Source: an uncultured Treponema sp. (GTDB lineage: Bacteria > Spirochaetota > Spirochaetia > Treponematales > Treponemataceae). From it: DNA of 25,224 nucleotides. Positions within the stretch are counted from its first letter, which is position 1. Every line of letters starts with the position of its first letter. The stretch lies in NCBI GenBank assembly GCA_937885175.1, contig CAKZZO010000156.1, forward strand, positions 1 to 25,224, written 5' to 3'. Below, in pieces: positions 7,721 to 15,437 of this stretch. The position numbers and the translations under genes were made by a program. The notes under the pieces are model-generated. The model made no database searches, was not told the origin of the DNA, and saw only the letters and a list, made by a program, of their open reading frames with translations.

Positions 7721-8797
7721 TTAGTTGTACTGAATCTGCATTTTTGCGATTTCGTTATCCCTTCCTACAAAGAGATTGCTTCCCTTGACTGCGATACAGG
7801 CAGTCTGGGCGTTAAAGGAGAATGAACCTGCTGCTGTGGCAAAGGGTTCTACCACAAGTAGGGTATATTTTGTTTTGTCCCTGCTCAGAACAAAAACGGT
7901 ATTGCTTTCATTTGATTCCTGGATTGAGAGAATGTGGCCTGAAATCTTTAGTTTTTTGCTTTTGCCGCTTTTGCAGTCTACTATGCCCAATCCGTCCGCG
8001 CTGTCGTAGTAAACGGTGCTTTCATCGGAACTGAATTTAACGATTTTTTGTCTGGTCGTTTCTTTTTCCAGGTATTCGTGATGGATGATTTCCGTGTGGT
8101 TTCCTGTTTTTTTTGCGATGATAAAACGCTGTTCGTTCTGCCCGGAAATACAGGCGATGATATTGCCGCTGGGAGAAAGAGCCGTGCCCAAAATGACAGG
8201 ATTTTCGCTGCCACTGGGCTTAAAGGTCTGGTCGATGACACCCTTGTTAGTAAAGGACGTGATGGTGCCGTCACTGTATCCTGCTACGCAGCCCGCCGAA
8301 GAAGCAGCGAAGGCAGTGATGGGAGCGTAATTTTCGTATATCCACTCAACGGCACCGTCTTCTGAAAGTTTTGCAAATGACGCGCCACCCGGCAAAAAAA
8401 GGAATCTGCTTTCTCCAATAAAGAAGGGAAAGCCTGTCTGGGTAATTTCACCTGCTTTTGTGCCGTTGGGCTCGTAGAATGGTATCTTTTTGTCGTTTGT
8501 TCCGTACAGGGCATAGGCATGTTCAGAAAGGGCAGCCTTGTAAGGGTAAGTGACGATATTCAGAATGTCCCCGTCTTCCGTAAAGTAGCCCAGGGTCTGC
8601 CCCAGCTTAAAGGGAATGGCATTGGCAAATTTTTCTGATAATCCTTCCGTATCTTTTGTTGTGGTAACTTTGCTTGCGTCAATAGTCCATTGGGGGCGGA
8701 ACTGCAATTCTTTTTTGAGTGGTCGTGCTGCCAGAATGACATATATGATTGAAAGTGAAACACAGAGCGGAATAAGCAAATTTCTTTTTTTCTTCAT
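7721..8797 (-). CDS. Membrane-anchored beta-propeller-like protein, function unknown
   Basis: A 358-residue protein with a basic N-terminus and one hydrophobic segment (about residues 6-24) acting as a signal anchor, followed by an extracytoplasmic domain. That domain is a series of short beta-rich units typical of WD40/PQQ-like propellers: GYFTEDGDILNIV, FAKLSEDGAVEWIYEN, GYSDGTITSFTNKG, LSPSGNIIACISG, FSSDESTVYYDS and GLGIVDCKSGKSKKL. I count about six such blades. No catalytic motif is evident, and such domains usually bind proteins or ligands. It is first in a two-gene minus-strand operon with the LytM-fold protein, suggesting a joint cell-envelope role (inference). There is no Shine-Dalgarno sequence before the ATG, and the best promoter puts the transcript start at or within a few nt of that ATG. 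Confidence 0.62.
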   Translation of the reverse strand: MKKKRNLLIPLCVSLSIIYVILAARPLKKELQFRPQWTIDASKVTTTKDTEGLSEKFANAIPFKLGQTLGYFTEDGDILNIVTYPYKAALSEHAYALYGTNDKKIPFYEPNGTKAGEITQTGFPFFIGESRFLFLPGGASFAKLSEDGAVEWIYENYAPITAFAASSAGCVAGYSDGTITSFTNKGVIDQTFKPSGSENPVILGTALSPSGNIIACISGQNEQRFIIAKKTGNHTEIIHHEYLEKETTRQKIVKFSSDESTVYYDSADGLGIVDCKSGKSKKLKISGHILSIQESNESNTVFVLSRDKTKYTLLVVEPFATAAGSFSFNAQTACIAVKGSNLFVGRDNEIAKMQIQYN

Positions 8798-8805
8798 AGA
8801 AATCT

Positions 8806-8834
8806 ATGATATACTATAGAAAAGGACTGGTCAA
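8806..8834 (-). promoter_or_regulatory. Promoter of the propeller/LytM operon, possibly leaderless
   Basis: On the minus strand, TTGACC (8834-8829) and TATCAT (8811-8806) are exactly 17 nt apart. Only 8 nt separate the -10 box from the ATG at 8797, so transcription should begin at or within about 2 nt of the start codon. That agrees with the lack of a ribosome binding site. Confidence 0.5.
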
Positions 8835-8896
8835 TTACGGGCTTAGTTAAATACTTCGCCTTTTGACCTGATTAGACCCTGTTCTGGAGGAAAGAA

Positions 8897-9319
8897 ATGG
8901 CTGTATCTAAAGAACAATTGATGGAACTGTATCGGGAAGCGGTTAAGGCATCTGCTTTTTCCTATTCGCCTTATTCTCATTTTCCTGTGGGAGCGGCAAT
9001 CTTGACTGATGACGGCAGCGTAGTGACGGGAGCAAATGTTGAGAATCGTTCCTATGGACTGACCAACTGTGCGGAGCGGACGGCAGCCTTTAAGGCGGTG
9101 AGCGAAGGCAGACTGTCCTTTAAGGCGATTGCCATTGCCGCACCCAAGGCTGATTATCCTGTAGGGCCCTGCGGTGCCTGTCGCCAGGTTCTGACGGAAT
9201 TTGCGGACAATGACACGCCGGTAATTTTTGGTTCAAGGGAAGAAAATGTTCTTGTGCATACCCTTGGCGAATTGTACCCCTTTGACAGTCTGCATGAACT
9301 TGCATCGGAAAAATCCTAA
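8897..9319 (+). CDS. cdd: Cytidine deaminase (tetrameric, T-CDA type)
   Basis: A 140-residue zinc enzyme that deaminates cytidine and deoxycytidine to uridine and deoxyuridine in pyrimidine salvage. The zinc ligands and catalytic residue are all visible: Cys58-Ala-Glu60 in TNCAERTAAF and Cys92/Cys95 in PCGACRQVLTEF. A Cys rather than His in the first motif, and the short length, mark the homotetrameric type. SPYSHFPVGAAI at residues 24-35 is the usual substrate-binding segment. GGAGG at 8886-8890 lies 6 nt before the ATG. It is divergent from the propeller gene and followed by an apparently monocistronic gap. Confidence 0.95.
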   Translation: MAVSKEQLMELYREAVKASAFSYSPYSHFPVGAAILTDDGSVVTGANVENRSYGLTNCAERTAAFKAVSEGRLSFKAIAIAAPKADYPVGPCGACRQVLTEFADNDTPVIFGSREENVLVHTLGELYPFDSLHELASEKS

Positions 9320-9383
9320 AAAAGCGCAGAAATTCTTCACTTTTGGGAAAATATTTGAAATTCGTTGAAAAGTTTGCTAACTC

Positions 9384-9412
9384 TTGACAAATAGATGTGA
9401 TGTATGCAAAAT
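9384..9412 (+). promoter_or_regulatory. Candidate promoter for the regulator/cobalamin operon
   Basis: A perfect TTGACA (9384-9389) stands 17 nt before CAAAAT (9407-9412), with further AT-rich sequence to 9425. The leader to 9448 is about 30 nt. That is too short for a cobalamin riboswitch, and I see no B12-box sequence in the 128-nt gap after cdd. Confidence 0.4.
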
Positions 9413-9447
9413 AATATATACCTATTCTAAAGGTCAGGGAGTATATT

Positions 9448-10098
9448 ATGGGTGACGACATCCTTACCATTGAAGAAGTAGCAAAATATCTGCGTGTTTC
9501 AGAACGTACTGTATATGACTGGGCGCAAAAAGGTGAGATTCCCGCTGGAAAAATTGGCACCGTCTGGCGTTTTAAGCGGTCAGAGATTGAAAAATGGGTG
9601 AATGAGCGCCTTTCCTCAAATACAAAGCCGGACGAAGCAAATACACCCGTCCGCGTACGCAATATCCTTTCTCCTGAACGCATTGTGTTCATCAATCGTA
9701 CCACAAAGCATGATGCTCTTGTGGAACTGGCATCAAATCTTGCTACCGCTCCACAGATTAAAGATGAAAAGGAACTCGTTTCCGGTATCTTGCAGCGTGA
9801 AGAACTGATGTCTACGGCTGTTGGTCGTGGCATTGCTATCCCCCATGTTCGCCTTACATCCGTTACGGATTTGGTGATGAGTGTGGGAATCTGCAGGAAC
9901 GATATCATTGACTTTCAGCCGGTGGACGATGTGCCGGTGCGTCTCCTGATTATGATTGCTGCGGCTCATAACCAGCACACCTACTACTTGCAGACCCTCA
10001 GCTATTTCAGTTCAAAACTCAAGAACAAGGAACTGCGGGATGCCCTGCTTGCAACTACGTCTGAAATGGACGCATTCAATCTGCTGGTAAAAGAGTAA
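9448..10098 (+). CDS. HTH (MerR/excisionase-type) - PTS EIIA (PtsN-like) fusion regulator
   Basis: A 216-residue two-domain protein. Residues 4-55 form a helix-turn-helix of the excisionase/MerR-like type (LTIEEVAKYLRVSERTVYDW, then GTVWRFKRSEIEKW). Residues about 72-216 are a fructose/nitrogen-type PTS EIIA domain whose phosphorylatable histidine is His133 in GIAIPHVRL. No EIIB or EIIC partner is nearby, so a regulatory rather than sugar-transport role is likely, with DNA binding tuned by phosphorylation. Spirochetes are known to carry PtsN-like EIIA proteins, some with such an N-terminal DNA-binding extension. The ATG at 9448 has GGGAG at 9437-9441. Its stop is 4 nt before cbiL, so it heads the cobalamin operon. 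Confidence 0.88.
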   Translation: MGDDILTIEEVAKYLRVSERTVYDWAQKGEIPAGKIGTVWRFKRSEIEKWVNERLSSNTKPDEANTPVRVRNILSPERIVFINRTTKHDALVELASNLATAPQIKDEKELVSGILQREELMSTAVGRGIAIPHVRLTSVTDLVMSVGICRNDIIDFQPVDDVPVRLLIMIAAAHNQHTYYLQTLSYFSSKLKNKELRDALLATTSEMDAFNLLVKE

Positions 10099-10102
10099 GG
10101 TT

Positions 10103-10840
10103 TTGCAGGCCGGCACTTTTTACGCCGTGAGCGTGGGTCCTGGTGGCTCCGACAAACTGACGTTGGAAGCCATTCAGGTTCTTGAACGCTGTCCGGTCAT
10201 TTGTTTTCCAGAGACCGACGCTCATGCCGAGCAAAAGCACCACATTGCCTATGACGCGGTGAATGGTGCAGTATCACTTTCAGAAAAAAAACTTCTTTTC
10301 TTTCCCATAGCCATGACTCGCAATAGGGAAAAAATCCTCGAGGAATACCATCGTATTGCTATGTCCTGTGCCGAAGTTTTACATGAGGGAAAGGATGTGG
10401 CCTTTTGTGCGATTGGCGATGTGTCTCTCTATGCGACAGCCTGGCATATTGCGGCGTTAGTAGAGGATTTGGGGTTTACCGTGTCTTTTGTTTCGGGTGT
10501 CAATTCCTTTTCTGCCGCTGCCTGTGCCGCCGGTCTTTCTCTTGTAGATAGGGATGACAGTCTGACTATCATTCCGGGCGATGCATTCTATAGCAAAGGA
10601 AAACTGGAAGCGGCCTTGCGCGCAGAGGGTACAAAAGTACTGATGAAACATGCACGTCATCTGTCTGAAATCCTTTTGCTGATTGACAGGCTTGGACTTT
10701 TGGGAGACTCAGTGCTTGTGCAGAAAGCGAGTATGGCTGACCAGCGGATTATAAGGGGACAGGATTTGCGCTCTCTGGGTGACGATGTGATGGCGGATGC
10801 CTATCTTTCCCTCTTGATTGTGCAGGGGAAGGGGAAATGA
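10103..10840 (+). CDS. cbiL: Cobalt-precorrin-2 C20-methyltransferase CbiL
   Basis: A 245-residue SAM-dependent methylase of the tetrapyrrole methylase family that adds the C20 methyl in corrin synthesis. It shows FYAVSVGPGGSDKLTLEAI at the N-terminus (a GPG-type SAM-site loop), AFCAIGDVSLYATAWHI for the GD.S.Y motif, and VSGVNSFSAAACAAG for the PG.ns..a motif. The start is a TTG at 10103 preceded by TAAGG, and no in-frame ATG fits the conserved N-terminus. It begins 4 nt after the HTH-EIIA gene and ends in a 4-nt ATGA overlap with cbiFG, indicating tight translational coupling. The anaerobic CbiL name is preferred over CobI because cbiG follows. Confidence 0.9.
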   Translation: MQAGTFYAVSVGPGGSDKLTLEAIQVLERCPVICFPETDAHAEQKHHIAYDAVNGAVSLSEKKLLFFPIAMTRNREKILEEYHRIAMSCAEVLHEGKDVAFCAIGDVSLYATAWHIAALVEDLGFTVSFVSGVNSFSAAACAAGLSLVDRDDSLTIIPGDAFYSKGKLEAALRAEGTKVLMKHARHLSEILLLIDRLGLLGDSVLVQKASMADQRIIRGQDLRSLGDDVMADAYLSLLIVQGKGK

Positions 10841-12561
10841 TTTATTTTGTGGGTGCAGGAAGCGGGGCTGCGGACTTGATTACCCTGCGTGGCATGCGGC
10901 TTTTGGAACAGGCTGACGTACTTGTGTGGGCAGGAAGTCTGGTAAACAAAACTTTGCTTTCATACTGCAAGCCTTCCTGCCAGATGTACGACAGTGCCCG
11001 CCTTACCTTGGAAGAAACTGATGAGATTTTACAGCGGGCGGAAAAAGAAGGAAAACTTTGCCTCCGTCTGCATACAGGAGACCCTGCAATATACGGTGCA
11101 ATCCGCGAGCAGATGGAGCGTCTGGATGCGGCGGGCATTGGCTATGAAGTGGTGCCGGGAGTTTCCAGTATGTTTGCAGCAGCCGCTTCTCTTAAAAAAG
11201 AATTTACGGTGCCGGGGGTAAGTCAGACGGTCATCGTAAGCCGCATGGAGGGCAGAACACCTGTGCCTGAGAGGGAAAAAATCCGCTCCCTTGCAAGTCA
11301 TGGTGCAACAATGGTGCTCTTTTTGTCCAGCGGCATGATTCCCGCCTTGGTGGATGAACTTTTGGCGGGAGGGGCTTATACAGAGGAGACCCCCTGTGCT
11401 GTCGTCTACAAGGCAAGCTGGCCGGAAGAAAAAATTGTGCGCGGTACACTTTCTGACATTGCGCAAAAAGCCTCTGAGGCAGGCATCAGAAAAACTGCTC
11501 TTGTCCTGGTAGGGGATTTTCTTGGCGACTACTACCAGTTGAGTCGCCTTTACGATAAGCACTTTTCCACGGAATATCGGCAGGGAGAAGCAGAAAAGGA
11601 TGTGGACGATAGACAAAATCTGCTTGAACCTGCCTGTATCTGCGAAAAAAAACTAGATTTTGACCGCATAACGCTTGTCTGCTTTAGCGAAAAAGGCGCG
11701 GAACTTGCGGAAAAATTGCGTCGTCATATAGAAGCAGCCCTTACAGGGCAGGCTGCATCGCTAAAACTTTTCCATTGTTTTGGTGAAAACCATCCCCCTT
11801 TGCGGGGCATCTGCTCGGATTCTTTTGCACAGGCGCAGGGCGGGGAGCGGGTACTCTTTGTCTTTGTGGGGGCGGCGGGCATTGCGGTGCGGAGCCTTGC
11901 TCCTTTTGTGCAGAGTAAGGAGACAGACCCCGCCGTGGTGAGCCTGGATGAAGGCGGCCGCTTTGCCATTCCCCTCTTGAGCGGACACTTGGGCGGGGCA
12001 AATGATGCCGCCCAGGTGATTGCGGATTTTCTGGGGGCGATTCCCGTGGTGACGACGGCGACCGATGTGCGCGGCCTATGGGCGATAGACACTTGGGCAA
12101 AGGCGCACGGCTGGCAGATTCCTGATTTGCTGCAGGCAAAAAAAATCAGCGCGGCGGTGCTGGCGGGAAAAAAAATCTTTTCCGTGGGCATTGGATGCAG
12201 GCGTGGAAGTGACAGCCGTCGCCTGTCTGAATTCGTGCGCTCCGTCTTTGCGGAAAAGGGGCTGGACATCTCTCTTGTAAAAACAATTGCCAGTATCGAC
12301 CTGAAAAAAGATGAGGGAGCTCTTTTAAATTTTGCCGCAGAACTGGCTGTTCCTTTTGTGACATTCTCCGCAGAAGAACTGAATGCGGCGGATGCAGGCC
12401 TCAGAGGTTTTACCTCCTCGGATTTTGTGAAGGAAAAAACAGGAACGGATGCTGTCTGCGAACGCTCCTCTGTTTGTGCGGCTCATACAAGCGCAGACTG
12501 GCTTTTGGTGCGCAAAACTTCCCGCGACGGCATGACGGTTGCCCTTAGCGTTTCTGCGTGA
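10837..12561 (+). CDS. cbiFG: Fused cobalt-precorrin-4 C11-methyltransferase / cobalt-precorrin-5A hydrolase (CbiF-CbiG)
   Basis: A 574-residue fusion of two consecutive enzymes of anaerobic cobalamin synthesis. Residues 1 to about 245 are CbiF, the C11 methylase: LHTGDPAIYGAIREQM at 79-94, then VPGVSSMFAAAASL and VSRMEGRTPVPEREK. After a charged linker (about 246-275) comes CbiG, the hydrolase that opens the delta-lactone ring and releases acetaldehyde: GAAGIAVRSLAPFVQSK, PLLSGHLGGANDAAQ and TTATDVRGLWAIDTWA, then the C-terminal domain from SVGIGCRRG. The C-terminal tail after about residue 535 is less conserved-looking. It overlaps cbiL by 4 nt. The presence of CbiG marks the oxygen-independent, early-cobalt route. 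Confidence 0.93.
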   Translation: MIYFVGAGSGAADLITLRGMRLLEQADVLVWAGSLVNKTLLSYCKPSCQMYDSARLTLEETDEILQRAEKEGKLCLRLHTGDPAIYGAIREQMERLDAAGIGYEVVPGVSSMFAAAASLKKEFTVPGVSQTVIVSRMEGRTPVPEREKIRSLASHGATMVLFLSSGMIPALVDELLAGGAYTEETPCAVVYKASWPEEKIVRGTLSDIAQKASEAGIRKTALVLVGDFLGDYYQLSRLYDKHFSTEYRQGEAEKDVDDRQNLLEPACICEKKLDFDRITLVCFSEKGAELAEKLRRHIEAALTGQAASLKLFHCFGENHPPLRGICSDSFAQAQGGERVLFVFVGAAGIAVRSLAPFVQSKETDPAVVSLDEGGRFAIPLLSGHLGGANDAAQVIADFLGAIPVVTTATDVRGLWAIDTWAKAHGWQIPDLLQAKKISAAVLAGKKIFSVGIGCRRGSDSRRLSEFVRSVFAEKGLDISLVKTIASIDLKKDEGALLNFAAELAVPFVTFSAEELNAADAGLRGFTSSDFVKEKTGTDAVCERSSVCAAHTSADWLLVRKTSRDGMTVALSVSA

Positions 12562-12574
12562 TACAATTCTGTTT

Positions 12575-13324
12575 ATGGCAAGTCTTTTTATCATTGGTAT
12601 CGGTGGCGGTAAGAAAGATGGCATGACCCAGGAGGCTTACGAAGCCATTTCTCGCGCTGACATTATTGCAGGCTATACAACCTATGTTGATTTGGTCGCT
12701 CCGCTTTTTCCTGAAAAAGAAGTCTATGCAAGCGGCATGATGAAAGAAAGTCAACGCTGTGAGCATGCATTGCGCCTTGCCGCCAGCGGAAAAAATGTTG
12801 CCCTTGTGTGCAGTGGAGACGCGGGGGTGTACGGCATGGCAAGCCTTGTCTACGAAATCGCCGCCGAAAACAATGGCTTTTCCTCCGTTTCCATACAGGT
12901 GCTTGCTGGTGTGACGGCGGCTTTAGGCGGTGCAGCCTTGTTGGGAGCGCCTCTTTCCCATGATTTTTGCGTCATTTCTTTGAGCAATCTTCTTACTCCT
13001 CAAGAAACAATAGAAAAGCGTCTTCGCGCCGCCGCTTCCGGGGATTTTTGCATTGCCTTGTATAATCCCCGCAGTAAAAACCGTCCCGATGCATTGCAAA
13101 AAGCCTGCCACATGCTCATGAAAAGCCTTTCTCCCGAAACTCCCTGTGGCTGGGTGCGGAATTTCGGCCGTGCAGGTCAGGAAGCTCACATCTGTCGGCT
13201 CTCAGACCTTGCCACCGCCGATTTAGACATGTTCTGCACCGCCTTCATCGGAAATTCAACGACAAAAATCATCGAGATAAACGGAAGTCAGAAACTCGTT
13301 ACGCCCAGAGGCTATCAAAAATGA
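12575..13324 (+). CDS. cbiH: Cobalt-precorrin-3B C17-methyltransferase CbiH
   Basis: A 249-residue tetrapyrrole methylase that methylates C17 and drives ring contraction. Motifs are IIAGYTTYVDL, CSGDAGVYGMASLVYEIA, LLGAPLSHDFCVISLSNLL and DFCIALYNPRSKNRP. The usual N-terminal GIGPG loop reads GIGGG here, a mild oddity. I chose the ATG at 12575 because homology (MASLFIIGIGGG) begins there. An in-frame TTG at 12539 would overlap cbiFG by 23 nt and add an unconserved leader. The start has almost no Shine-Dalgarno sequence and lies 13 nt after the cbiFG stop, so it may depend on reinitiation. It overlaps cbiJ by 4 nt (ATGA). Confidence 0.93.
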   Translation: MASLFIIGIGGGKKDGMTQEAYEAISRADIIAGYTTYVDLVAPLFPEKEVYASGMMKESQRCEHALRLAASGKNVALVCSGDAGVYGMASLVYEIAAENNGFSSVSIQVLAGVTAALGGAALLGAPLSHDFCVISLSNLLTPQETIEKRLRAAASGDFCIALYNPRSKNRPDALQKACHMLMKSLSPETPCGWVRNFGRAGQEAHICRLSDLATADLDMFCTAFIGNSTTKIIEINGSQKLVTPRGYQK

Positions 13325-14142
13325 ATCTCCTCGTATTTGCCGGCACCACAGAAGGAAAAGATTTTGTTCAAAAAGCCCTGTCAGCGGGTCATTTTGTTAC
13401 GGTAAGTCTTGCCACTGATTACGGCGCAGAATTATTGACCCGTCATCTTTTGCATTCTCCCGAGGTCATTTCTTCCCAGAACGGGCTGCCTGAAAATCTG
13501 CATATGCTGCATGGACGCCTTGCCAGGGAAGAAATCGCCTCCTTGGCAGCTCATTTTGACGCGCTGGTGGACGCCACCCATCCCTATGCCGCAGAAGTGA
13601 CAAAAAATCTGCTGTCTGCTTCTTCCCTTTCCTTTGTGCCATATTACCGCCTTTTGCGTGCCAGTCAGCCTGTGATGGCAAAGAACCTCCATGAGTTTGA
13701 AAATCTTTCTTCCCTTGTTGCCGCGCTTGCACAGACGACCGGCGCAATCTTTCTTTCCACGGGAAGCAGAGACCTTGCCGCATTTACCGCGATTCCTGAC
13801 TATCAGAAGCGTCTTTTTGTCCGCGTGCTTCCTTCCCAAGAGTCATTGGAAAAATGCCGTGCCGCCAATCTTCCTTCAGACCACGTGATAGCCATGCAGG
13901 GAGTCTGTAGCACAGCATTAAATAAGGCCCTCTTTGCAGAATATGATTGCCGCCTGCTTGTCACCAAGGAAAGCGGAGAGACGGGGGGCTTTGCAGAAAA
14001 AATTGCGGCGGCAGAATCTCTGGGCATGGAAATCTATGCGCTCAAAGCCCCTGTGGAAGCAGAGACGCTGCATTGCTTTTCATCAGCGGAAGAACTGCTT
14101 GCAGCCCTTGCTGAAGCCACTGTCCGCAAGGAGACTGAATGA
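13321..14142 (+). CDS. cbiJ: Cobalt-precorrin-6A reductase CbiJ
   Basis: A 273-residue reductase of the CbiJ/CobK family, which reduces the precorrin-6A macrocycle with a nicotinamide nucleotide. Family features seen are LLVFAGTTEGKDF at the N-terminus, VDATHPYAAEVTKNL at about residue 87, VPYYRLLRAS, IFLSTGSRDLAAF, HVIAMQGVCSTALNKALF, and CRLLVTKESGETGGFAEKI near the C-terminus. It overlaps cbiH upstream and cbiET downstream by 4 nt each. Whether it prefers the cobalt substrate is inferred from the cbiG- and cbiH-containing operon. Confidence 0.92.
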   Translation: MNLLVFAGTTEGKDFVQKALSAGHFVTVSLATDYGAELLTRHLLHSPEVISSQNGLPENLHMLHGRLAREEIASLAAHFDALVDATHPYAAEVTKNLLSASSLSFVPYYRLLRASQPVMAKNLHEFENLSSLVAALAQTTGAIFLSTGSRDLAAFTAIPDYQKRLFVRVLPSQESLEKCRAANLPSDHVIAMQGVCSTALNKALFAEYDCRLLVTKESGETGGFAEKIAAAESLGMEIYALKAPVEAETLHCFSSAEELLAALAEATVRKETE

Positions 14143-15437
14143 AACGCTGTGTGCTCATCGGTATCGGCATGGGGCAGACTGCCCGTCTTTCTCAGGAAGC
14201 CTCTGAGGCAATCCAAAAGGCACCCCTTGTGGCTGGCTCAGAACGCATGCTTTCTGCGGTGGACTCTCTTATCCACGGAAAAAAACATGCGGTCTACGAA
14301 AGCCAAAAAATTGCCGCGGCTTTTTCAGCCTATGCGGATTCGGAGGAAATTCCTTGTGGACTTTTTAGCGGAGACACGGGCTTTTTCAGCGGGGCAGGGG
14401 CTTTACGCTCACTTCTGGAGGCAGATGGCTGGCAGGTGCGTCTTATTCCCGGTATCGCAACGCCCCAGTATTTTGCCGCGTGTCTGGGGGAGTCCTGGCA
14501 GGACTGGCATCTGGTGTCTGTCCATGGCAGGGACTGTAATCTTGGCATTGCCCTTTCCTATGCGCCAAAAACTTTTTTTCTTACTGGTGGCGGCATTACA
14601 GTCTCCTCGATAGCCCGCTTTCTTATCGACCATGATATTCAGGCCACCCTGCATGTGGGAAGCCGCTTGGGCTATGACTATTCCGACGGGCAAGGGGTGA
14701 ATGTTTCTGGCGGGAAGGCAATTCCTGCTGAAAACGCTTTTGAGACCATTTTTTCCGCCACTCCCCAGCAAGTGCTTTCCCGCACTGACTATGATGAGCG
14801 GCTTTCCTGTCTCCTTGTTTCCCGCAATATGCCGAATCTTCCCCATGGGGCTCTCCCTGATGATTTTTTTATCAGGAATGCAGCTGAATCTGACGGACAA
14901 AAAATTGTTCCCATGACAAAACGCTTTGTCCGTGGGGCGATTCTTTCTCTTTTGTCTGTGAATGATGGCGAGACTGTTTGGGATATTGGCGGGGGAACAG
15001 GTGCTGTTAGCGTGGATATTGCTCACAATGCTCACTGTGCCGTGCATGCTGTAGAAGAAAAAGACTATGCCTGTAATCTTATCCGCCAGAACCGCAAAAA
15101 AGCCGCTGCAGTCAATCTTTCAATTCATTGTGGTCATGCTCCGGAGGCTCTTGCAGACTTACCGATACCCGATGCAGTCTTTGTGGGTGGCAGTCAAGGC
15201 CAACTGGAAGCAATTTTGCGCATTGTGCACCAAAAAAATCCCCGTGCCCGAATTGTTGTCTCCTGCCTTACACTGGAAACGCTTTCCGAATTGCAATCTC
15301 TCGCCCCTGTGCTCAATCTTGACTACGAGGTAGCGCAACTTTCCGTCAGCCAGTCAAAAAAAGTTGGTTCCTGTCATCTCATGCAGGCTCAAAATCCAGT
15401 GTATCTCCTTTTGCTCAGCCCTCTCATGCCAGCGTAA
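14139..15437 (+). CDS. cbiET: Fused cobalt-precorrin-7 C5-methyltransferase / precorrin-8 C15-methyltransferase (CbiE-CbiT)
   Basis: A 432-residue bifunctional methylase. Residues 1 to about 225 are CbiE (tetrapyrrole methylase fold): APLVAGSERML, LFSGDTGFFSGAGALRSLL at 75-93 and SVHGRDCNLGIAL. Residues about 240-432 are CbiT, a Rossmann-type SAM methylase that also decarboxylates the C12 acetate: VPMTKRFVRGAILS and the SAM motif WDIGGGTGAVSVDIA from residue 281. The same order is seen in the aerobic CobL fusion, so cobL is the alternative name. It is the last gene of the coupled operon, and its 3' end overlaps the convergent mutS2 by 14 nt with no terminator between them. cbiC and cbiD are absent here. 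Confidence 0.93.
   Translation: MKRCVLIGIGMGQTARLSQEASEAIQKAPLVAGSERMLSAVDSLIHGKKHAVYESQKIAAAFSAYADSEEIPCGLFSGDTGFFSGAGALRSLLEADGWQVRLIPGIATPQYFAACLGESWQDWHLVSVHGRDCNLGIALSYAPKTFFLTGGGITVSSIARFLIDHDIQATLHVGSRLGYDYSDGQGVNVSGGKAIPAENAFETIFSATPQQVLSRTDYDERLSCLLVSRNMPNLPHGALPDDFFIRNAAESDGQKIVPMTKRFVRGAILSLLSVNDGETVWDIGGGTGAVSVDIAHNAHCAVHAVEEKDYACNLIRQNRKKAAAVNLSIHCGHAPEALADLPIPDAVFVGGSQGQLEAILRIVHQKNPRARIVVSCLTLETLSELQSLAPVLNLDYEVAQLSVSQSKKVGSCHLMQAQNPVYLLLLSPLMPA

Noticed and set aside
9320..9447. Cobalamin riboswitch before the regulator/cbi operon
   Set aside because: The gap is 128 nt, lacks the B12-box, and the predicted leader after the promoter is only about 30 nt.
9120..9908. A 262-codon minus-strand ORF
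   Set aside because: It crosses cdd, the promoter gap and the HTH-EIIA gene in antisense, with no recognisable protein features.
12539..12574. Upstream TTG start for cbiH
   Set aside because: It would overlap cbiFG by 23 nt, has no ribosome binding site and adds 12 residues not expected for the family.
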